A DNA stretch of 64,000 nt from Ascaphus truei. Lineage: Eukaryota; Chordata; Amphibia; Anura; Ascaphidae. The translations under genes and the position numbers were made by a program. This document shows, in pieces, positions 58,401-64,000 of this stretch (the stretch's first letter is position 1; each line of letters starts with the position of its first letter). The stretch is from contig CM071568.1 in the NCBI GenBank assembly GCA_036426205.1, positions 232,446,597-232,510,596 of the forward strand, given 5' to 3'. The notes under the pieces are model-generated. The model made no database searches and was not told the DNA's origin. It was given only the letters and a program-made list of their open reading frames with translations.

Positions 58401-59601
58401 AACCCCCTACTTTCACATGATCGGCCACTCTCAGGGGGCAGTGTCTGAGGTGCTGGTCGTAGAACGGGCGGTATATGATGGTCACTTGTGATCCCGTATC
58501 CAGTAGGGCCGACGCATAGATCCCTTCCAGTAACACCCGTACGATAGCCGCGGGACCTACTTGGCTAAGGGCTTCGCGGGTGGAGGCCTCATCCCCGGGG
58601 CTGGTGTCAACAGGAACATCGGTGGCTCCCGAAGGGGTTTCCGAGCCCGACTCGGCAGTTTGTACGAGGCATACCATCGACCGGGCTGGGTTTCTTCTGT
58701 CGGGCGGTTTTTCTTCTGGAGAGTCCTCCCTCTCCGGACAGTTGTAAGAGACGTGGCCCTTCTTCCCGCAGTTGTAGCAAACGACTTCACGACGCTCAGG
58801 ACGCCCCTTGTACGCGGGTGATGACCTCTCCGGAACACGACTTTCCCTGGTAGGCGACTTGTGAGTCGCTTCTTCCTCTGGGGCGTAAGATTTCTTACCC
58901 TTCGGGGCAACGGAAACCACAGGGTCATTCTTGATGGTAGCTTTGGGTTTCTTTGATTCATGGAAATGTCGCTGCACTTCATGTCCTCTGATGTACGCCA
59001 TCAATTCCCCGTATTTGGGGGGTACTACAGCGGTCGGTGCAGCCCGCATCATTAGAGCTATGTTGTGATCAGGTAGGGACCCCTTGAGTAACTGTTTGAG
59101 TCGGTATCGATCTGCCTCGGCCGCAGAAATTATATGTTTGTCCAGAAGAGTCCCCAGGGACAGCTGTAGATCGCAGACGAAGGCAGATAAATCCTGTCCT
59201 TCCTTTTGGCGAAGAGCTTTGAACTGGGCCATTAGCTCATCCTCGTCGTCTTTTCGGGCAAAGGACTGAATTAGCATTTCCACTAGTGCTTGTGCAGTAA
59301 CTTCTCCTTCCATGTTTCGGTGCGTCCGTACCAGCCGGGCGGCGGGGCCTCGGAGGCACTCGACCAGCCTCTGTCTTTTGCTGGCTTCCGAACACGACCA
59401 CTCCGCTATGGCTGGGAGCGTATGTTCTCTCCAGGCCTCGATCCCTTCCTCTCCCGCCGGAGTCGGCAGAAACTCAGAAAAAGCCTTTAGCTTCCGGTAG
59501 TGCTGGGCTTGGGTCAAGATGGTGACAGCTTCTACTAATTGGGAGGCGAGTAGATTCAAGGAAAGGTCGCCACTACTGAGTCCAGCTCCTACACTAGGCA
59601 T
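58399..59601 (-). CDS. PNMA-like gag, capsid to protease start
   Basis: 400 codons, no stops. Residues about 30-200 form a capsid-like domain: ILTQAQHYRKLKAFSEF, EAWREHTLPAIAEWSCSEAS, KRQRLVECLRGPAARLVRTH, LRQKEGQDLSAFVCDLQLSL. Order and motifs (W-REHT, RRL/LRGPA, L-AFV-RL) resemble the PNMA family, which derives from gypsy gag. A zinc knuckle CYNCGKKGHVSYNC (about residue 280) and a protease start ALLDTGSQVTIIY (about residue 370, D-T-G) follow, then a stop. The long intact frame suggests a young or constrained copy, though pol is truncated. It starts at an ATG that overlaps the stop of the upstream ORF. Confidence 0.82.
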   Translation of the reverse strand: MPSVGAGLSSGDLSLNLLASQLVEAVTILTQAQHYRKLKAFSEFLPTPAGEEGIEAWREHTLPAIAEWSCSEASKRQRLVECLRGPAARLVRTHRNMEGEVTAQALVEMLIQSFARKDDEDELMAQFKALRQKEGQDLSAFVCDLQLSLGTLLDKHIISAAEADRYRLKQLLKGSLPDHNIALMMRAAPTAVVPPKYGELMAYIRGHEVQRHFHESKKPKATIKNDPVVSVAPKGKKSYAPEEEATHKSPTRESRVPERSSPAYKGRPERREVVCYNCGKKGHVSYNCPEREDSPEEKPPDRRNPARSMVCLVQTAESGSETPSGATDVPVDTSPGDEASTREALSQVGPAAIVRVLLEGIYASALLDTGSQVTIIYRPFYDQHLRHCPLRVADHVKVGG

Positions 59602-60148
59602 GTTTGAAGGCCCGCCGCGTCCGTCTATCAGGAGTAGGTGAGGTGGGTGGGCTCCCTGCCCAGCTGCTGTTTCCCCCGATACCGCTAGGGGTGAAGGAGA
59701 CTCTGAGGGGGCCTGATCCGTGGGGGGTACTGAGGGTCCAGTGGCTTGCGATGGGTCCCGTAGGTACTGATGCTCCTTCGGAAACCTGGGGGTCAGGATA
59801 GATCAGGGTACCTTCCTCTGCTGAGGGCTCGGGTAGGTTCACTACATGGGGACTAGTCTTTGAGCATATGTCATAGTCTGTGGCCATGAGGTATGTGATT
59901 CCTCGGCCGTCAGCATCAAGTTTATAGTCTATCATCAGGGCCGTAGCCAGTCCCGGACAATCCCGTACTTGGGTGCGTACGGCGGGGTAGCCTTTATCCC
60001 TGGATATTCCCGCCACTGCAACCACGCGCCTGGGGGACACGCGGCGCGCCAAGGCCCAGTCATGGACATCTTGCTTCGACGGCACGGACCTGACGAAAAA
60101 TATGAATTGGACAATTTTAAAAAAATTAAACAGGGCACCCCAGGACAA
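59594..60148 (-). CDS. PNMA-like gag N-terminal ORF
   Basis: 184 codons. After a hydrophobic leader-like start, the segment VPSKQDVHDWALARRV...RRVVAVAGI resembles the N-terminal (RRM-like) domain of PNMA proteins, which has a W near the start and a V/L-rich strand. The remaining part is Pro/Ser-rich. Its TAG lies inside ATGCCTAG at 59594-59601, the ATG being the start of the capsid ORF in the +1 frame. Either gag is split in two ORFs with stop-start coupling or one base was lost. The true start may be the internal region, because the first 20 residues look unlike the family. Confidence 0.6.
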   Translation of the reverse strand: MSWGALFNFFKIVQFIFFVRSVPSKQDVHDWALARRVSPRRVVAVAGISRDKGYPAVRTQVRDCPGLATALMIDYKLDADGRGITYLMATDYDICSKTSPHVVNLPEPSAEEGTLIYPDPQVSEGASVPTGPIASHWTLSTPHGSGPLRVSFTPSGIGGNSSWAGSPPTSPTPDRRTRRAFKHA

Positions 60149-60170
60149 GCTCTCAGCAGCGCCTCAAAAA

Positions 60171-61530
60171 TGTAACGGGTATTCCCCCACCCAATCGCAG
60201 GTTAGAGTATGGGTGCAAAGGACATACAATGTTACCAGGTGTGGTGCTTTACCTGTTGGCTCACAGGAGGGCTGAGTTTCCGCCACGGGGAACCTGGGGC
60301 AATATATTATACTAATGAGTAACCACTTACTCGGTGCAGCGCCTCACCTGCGATGGCTCCCACCAGAGGGGGAGTGGTTCCTCGCAGGACAATCACAATA
60401 ATCACATACTCTGTATGATAACCAATAACGTTTACTGACATGCAAGGCAATACATCACATCAGTACCATTCTAACAGGTGTCCCTCTCTAGTGGAGACAT
60501 TTACTACTGCATCTCTCACAACGCTAACGCTATCTTGCGCCACGGCGGACGCCAACACTTTATGCGCCACGGCGGATGCCAACACTTTATGCGCCACGGC
60601 GGACGCCAACCCTTTATGCACCACGGCGGACGCTAACACTGTCACTGAATGATCCCACCCAGTGTCCGATAACCCCACCCAATGTCTCGGCCCACCAATC
60701 TGATACAGATGTGTGTGTGTGTGTGTGTGTGACTGCGCAGCCACTATGTCTGGTGATAGGCCTTGTTGGTGCACTTGATGTTATGGGTTACCTGCCGAGC
60801 ACTCCAGTGCCTGGACCTGCAACGGCTTCGCAAAGGATCAAGACGAACTCCTGCACGATATCCGGATCCACCGTAGGATGATCCATCAGGGGCGATCCCA
60901 CCCTGATAATAGTCCAGCTCTCTCTCAGCAAGCCAGGTAATGTTCTTTGTTCCCTACTATCAAATAGCTAATGGGGCAGAATCCCTAACCTAGCTAGTCC
61001 CTACAACACTCCACTAGGGTGACTCAGGGCTATCTGGGGCCTAGGGGGAATTGCTGGCCTAGTGCAGGGAGTCACTGACTCCTGCACCCTACCTCCTTCC
61101 CCTAGCTGCTCCGGTCTCCAACTGCCAGTCTCTCAAAACCCAGCAAATTGTATCTCTTTGCTCCTGCAGGGAGTCACTGTGCCCTATTGGCTCCCTGGCA
61201 TCACGTGGGGCGCGCAGAGGCTCCTGGGATCTGTAGTCCCTCTCTATAGCCTTCCCTTACAGGCTAGGGCTTCGCGGGTTCCTAACTGCGCATGCGCGAG
61301 CTGTCTTTCAATGGCGGCGCCTTGCTCCGCTAGCCGCCGGGACCCTAACGATGCGACAGCGGCCCTAGCAACGGCCCGATCGCGTCCCCAGCAACCGGCC
61401 GCCTCTACCTGAGCCGCGCTATGCGCGCACACGCCCCCGCACCTCCCCACGAGCGGCTCTAAACTCCCTACCGCCCCGGTGAGTGTCTTGAGGAGGGGGG
61501 CCAGCAACGGGATCAGGGGACCTGGCTACA
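60171..61530 (-). mobile_element. 5' LTR of the PNMA-gag gypsy element
   Basis: On the minus strand it starts TGTAGCCAGGTCCCC (61530) and ends CCCGTTACA (60171), 1360 bp, 22 bases before the gag ATG. It shares blocks with the solo LTR 26894-27799. It contains four copies of a 27-bp unit (60537-60645, GCGGACGCCAACACTTTATG core), a TG run (60710-60731), an NRF1 motif TGCGCATGCGCG (61287-61298) and CAATGGCGGC (61309-61318, YY1 type). The plus frames in it (60440-60881, 61062-61412) are not genes. Confidence 0.8.
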
Positions 61531-61968
61531 TCTATATGCAAAGAAGCTAAAGGATGGGCCAACCATAATACTGAGTTAAGTTATGGTGAGTAAAAAAAGT
61601 GACAAAAACCCTCCACAGCAAAACAAATATGCAAATGTAAATACAACTGTATGCTCATCTGCATGTCTTAGGCAGGTCTGCAACCCCGCCTTTCACCATT
61701 ATCACAGAGCACACAGCACTTCCACTGCAGCAAGGGATTCTGGGAAATAACATGCAAATGAGCACACAGTGCCACTTTTTGCTTCAAAAACCATTTTTAA
61801 CATGGTTCCCTATAGGCTTAAGCTTGCTGCATGGTCACAGCTTTGAGCACAGCCAGGGTTAAGGTGCATACCCAGTTTTCTGGCTGGCTGCATGGAAGTG
61901 CTGTGTGCTGGGTGATAATGGTGAAAGGCGGGGTTGCAGACTTGCCTAAGACATGCAGATGAGCATAC
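61531..61968. mobile_element. MITE M2, palindrome with deleted right arm
   Basis: Starts TTAAGTTATGGTGAG (61576). ACTGTATGCTCATCTGCATG, GGTCTGCAACCCCGCC and CAGCACTTCCACTGCAG form the left arm; GAAGTGCTGTGTGCTGGGTG, GCGGGGTTGCAGACTTGCC and ATGCAGATGAGCATACA (61892-61961) are their complement with part missing. It ends where the LINE-like insertion begins. Confidence 0.75.
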
Positions 61969-61974
61969 AATTTT

Positions 61975-62968
61975 TGGAGAGATACTGCACGGTGGTGAAG
62001 GGTGGTTCAGAGCAAATCAACGCATATGGAGTGTTTAACAGCAAATGGAAATACTGGGTGCGTTTTAGACCAGACCCTTCTTGCGTCGGGGGGTGAGGCA
62101 GCCCCTGGCCAGTTTCACTATTGGAGGGGATAGGGGCTTCCTGACCTACTTGGGGCAACCGCAATACTGTCGGAACTGTTTCAAGTATGGACATTTAAGA
62201 GAAACATGCGACAAGTCCTTGGTTGTTTGCAGTGTGTGTGGGCAGGAGGGGCACACGGCAGCCAGTTATAGAGCCCCTCGTAAGTGTGATCTATGCGGGG
62301 AGGAGGGACATTTGGTAAGGCAATGCCAGAAACGCTCTTACGCACGGGCAGCGGCGGCAGGAAGAGATCCTCCAGACGAAGAGGAGATGACAGAAGAAGT
62401 GAGCGAAAGATTTTCTACAGTGAGCTCGGGAGTGTTACAGGATGATGATGAGATGGACAAAATCCGGGTGGCGTTGGAGACTCCAGAAGTGTCTAGGGTG
62501 GAAGTGACGCCAGAAGGAACAGAGGGATTTCTGGAGATTACTGTAGTTGAGGAAACTCCAGGAGAAGAAATGGAAGAAACTTTGGCGGGTTTGACAGAAG
62601 AGAGCTTGAGGAAAAAAGAGGAAGATCTCTTCCTGGACTCCTTGGCCCAGAAACTGGAGGGGGAGGGAGGGGAGGAGATGGGAGCAGTCCCTCAGAAAAA
62701 TGCACGGGAGGCGGCAATACAGTCATTGAGCGTGGTGGAACCTAGCTGGGGGGAAAGTAGGGAGTTTCAAGATGCACAGAGGGAGAGGGAAGGTCCCCAA
62801 CATGTTTTGGAGGAGGAAATGGAAATAGGAGGGAAAAAAACTCAAAAGCGTAAAAATCTGCAAGGGATAGAAACAAAGGAAGATAAGGATAGCCAAAAAA
62901 AAGTGGAGCCTAGAGAGAAGGGCGTAGAGGGTAAAGTTGGAAACGTATCAGGGAAAGTAACCCTATAA
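61975..62968 (+). CDS. L1/Tx1-type ORF1 with three zinc knuckles
   Basis: From 61975 one frame reads RYCTVVKGG and WKYWVRFRPDP; a G run at 62088-62093 shifts to the main frame, open as 295 codons from a TTG at 62081 (so no own ATG). It reads QPLASFTIGGDRGFLTYLGQ, then knuckles CRNCFKYGHLRETC, CSVCGQEGHTAASY (last Cys is Tyr) and CDLCGEEGHLVRQC, then a long acidic tail. This order is known from ORF1 of Tx1-like LINEs and ZCCHC3-like proteins. It would bind the element RNA. The lost N-terminus, the frameshift and one lost Cys suggest a damaged copy. Confidence 0.8.
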
Positions 62969-62974
62969 GAGAAA

Positions 62975-63580
62975 ATGGAACATTTTGAGGATGCATTGGG
63001 AGATGTTCTATTTTGGGTGGGTATTTTCCGGAAGCAGCATGGGGGAAGTAGTGATGAACAGATAATAAAAAGATTAGAGGAAATGATGTACCAAAGAAAA
63101 CAGCTGACAAAAGAGCAATATGAAGAATTAAAGAAGGAGCATGTACAGTGGGTTAAAATAAAAGAGGCTAGGGGAGAGGTGAGGGAGAAGGAGAGAAGTT
63201 TGAGTGATAGCTCGTCCTCACAAAAAAGTCAGATAAGCGTGGAGGGAACTAAAATACAGAGAAGAGTAAGCGGGAATGAAAGTGAAGAAAAGGCAGGCAA
63301 AAAAGGGATTGCAAAAGAGGCAAATTCGGCAAAAGAGGCAAATTCTGCGGGAGATAGTAAGGGAAAGGAGGAGGTAGGGCTCACAAAGGAAGAAGTTTTG
63401 CACAAACGACTAGGGAGGAGATTTGGGCGGAAATATTGGGACATGAAAGAAGTAAGGGACGCGTATGAATATAATGTGAGGACTGGATTTCAGATAGAGA
63501 AAAATAAGAGAGGTTTGGAAAGTATGGAGGAAGAATTAAAACAGATGATCACATTACTTGAGAGTGGAAAAAGGTTTTGA
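62975..63580 (+). CDS. Second ORF of the LINE-like element, unknown
   Basis: 201 codons from an ATG six bases after the ORF1 TAA. It is highly charged, Lys/Glu-rich, probably helical and coiled-coil prone, with a tandem AKEANS repeat near residue 115, and a C-terminal block RRFGRKYWDMKEVRDAYEYN that looks more structured. I do not recognise it. It is not an RT. It may be a remnant of the element between ORF1 and the 3' UTR, a fused host sequence, or part of one larger ORF1. Confidence 0.6.
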   Translation: MEHFEDALGDVLFWVGIFRKQHGGSSDEQIIKRLEEMMYQRKQLTKEQYEELKKEHVQWVKIKEARGEVREKERSLSDSSSSQKSQISVEGTKIQRRVSGNESEEKAGKKGIAKEANSAKEANSAGDSKGKEEVGLTKEEVLHKRLGRRFGRKYWDMKEVRDAYEYNVRTGFQIEKNKRGLESMEEELKQMITLLESGKRF

Positions 63581-63729
63581 GTTTTAAGGTTTGGGTTGTA
63601 AGAATGAGATGAAAGCATCTTGAAGTATATGGTTCTTATCTTTGTATGATGTTTGGTTATATGTTTTTTTTTTTAAAAGTTATAATATGTAAAACGTTAA
63701 TAAAAGTTTAAAAAAAAAAAAGTCTGTGG

Positions 63730-64000
63730 GTGGGTTTACTGGCTATGCATCTTAACCCTGGCTGTGCTTAAAGCTGTGACCATGCAGCAAGCTTAAGCCT
63801 ATAGGGAACCATGTTAAAAATGGTTTTGAAGCAAAAAGTGGCACTGTCTGCTTATTTACATGTCATTTCCCAGAATTCCTTGCAGCAGTGGAAGTGCTGT
63901 GTGCTGGGTGATAATGGAGAAAGGCGGGGTTGCAGACCTGCCTAAGACATGCAAATTAGCATACAGTTATATTTCCATTTGCTATATGCTTTGCTGTGGA
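63730..64000. mobile_element. MITE M2, right arm, runs off the window
   Basis: Reverse complement of the left arm at 61600-61870, from CTTAACCCTGGCTGTGCTTA through TAGCATACAGTTATATTTCC, and not finished at the window end. Its left half is missing and replaced by the LINE-like insertion. Confidence 0.78.

Larger units (their letters stand above)
61970..63720 (+). mobile_element. RT-less LINE-like element with poly(A) tail
   Basis: 5'-truncated insertion containing an L1/Tx1-type ORF1 and a second ORF, a short 3' UTR with AATAAAAG (63698-63705) and a poly(A) run (63709-63720). No endonuclease or RT. This is the plan of an ORF1-only ('half L1') non-autonomous element or a retrocopied mRNA. A target-site duplication is not obvious. 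It lies between copies of MITE M2. Confidence 0.72.

Noticed and set aside
60440..60881. Frames with 9-residue repeats ATADANTLC
   Set aside because: 27-bp repeats within an LTR; strand opposite to the element.

Overview
This looks like nuclear DNA from an amphibian, most likely a frog. That is inferred from style, not from a diagnostic gene: AT-rich introns and intergenic DNA, many microsatellites, old L2 and CORE-SINE copies, L1/Tx1-type LINEs, Penelope-like elements with hammerhead motifs, Ty3/gypsy (Sushi-type and PNMA-gag-type) LTR elements, a Harbinger MYB-like fragment and many palindromic MITEs. No bacterial operon, CRISPR array, rRNA or intact tRNA gene was seen. No complete host gene is visible. 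Two short open blocks (45847-46105 on the plus strand, about 50103-50260 on the minus strand) look like possible host exons but I do not recognise them.

Layout. 1-9300: sparse AT-rich DNA, a CAGT/CACC minisatellite, a palindromic repeat split by an L2 fragment, a fold-back element with NRF1-like motifs, a Harbinger MYB-like ORF and a GC-rich patch. 9300-15130: a pile-up of Penelope-like element (PLE) ends, one with the GIY-YIG endonuclease part of its ORF, several with hammerhead-ribozyme-like cores. 15130-20240: mostly empty, with a fold-back MITE, a solo LTR and an old tandem duplication. 20240-25130: a palindromic PLE end, a decayed minus-strand Sushi-type gypsy element, a PLE end with the best hammerhead of the window, and a palindrome split by a solo LTR. 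25130-33170: a second solo LTR (family of the PNMA-gag element), a SINE, a large composite palindromic repeat and an L2 copy with its 3' end. 33170-37430: a second decayed minus-strand gypsy element interrupted by a plus-strand PLE insertion. 37430-50740: low-density region with L2 and SINE ends, a 558-bp tandem dimer of a PLE end, one exon candidate, a decayed minus-strand L1, a Tigger-like MITE, the other exon candidate and a CR1-like end. 50740-57640: the second copy of the composite repeat, microsatellites and a fold-back repeat with RFX X-box motifs. 57650-61530: a minus-strand gypsy element with a PNMA-like gag and its 1.36-kb LTR. 61570-64000: palindromic MITE copies flanking a poly(A)-ended LINE-like insertion with two long ORFs.

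The most interesting content is (1) the hammerhead/PLE collection, including a 41-nt motif with all three stems and a perfect core, one core with a paired C3/G8 change, and a tandem dimer whose junction falls at the ribozyme; (2) a LINE-like element that carries an L1/Tx1-type zinc-knuckle ORF1 plus a second unrecognised ORF but no reverse transcriptase, 3'-polyadenylated; (3) a gypsy element whose gag resembles the PNMA family, with a stop-start ORF overlap; and (4) repeated NRF1/YY1 promoter-like motif pairs inside mobile elements. All coordinates of repeat edges are by eye and uncertain by tens of bases unless a terminal motif is stated.
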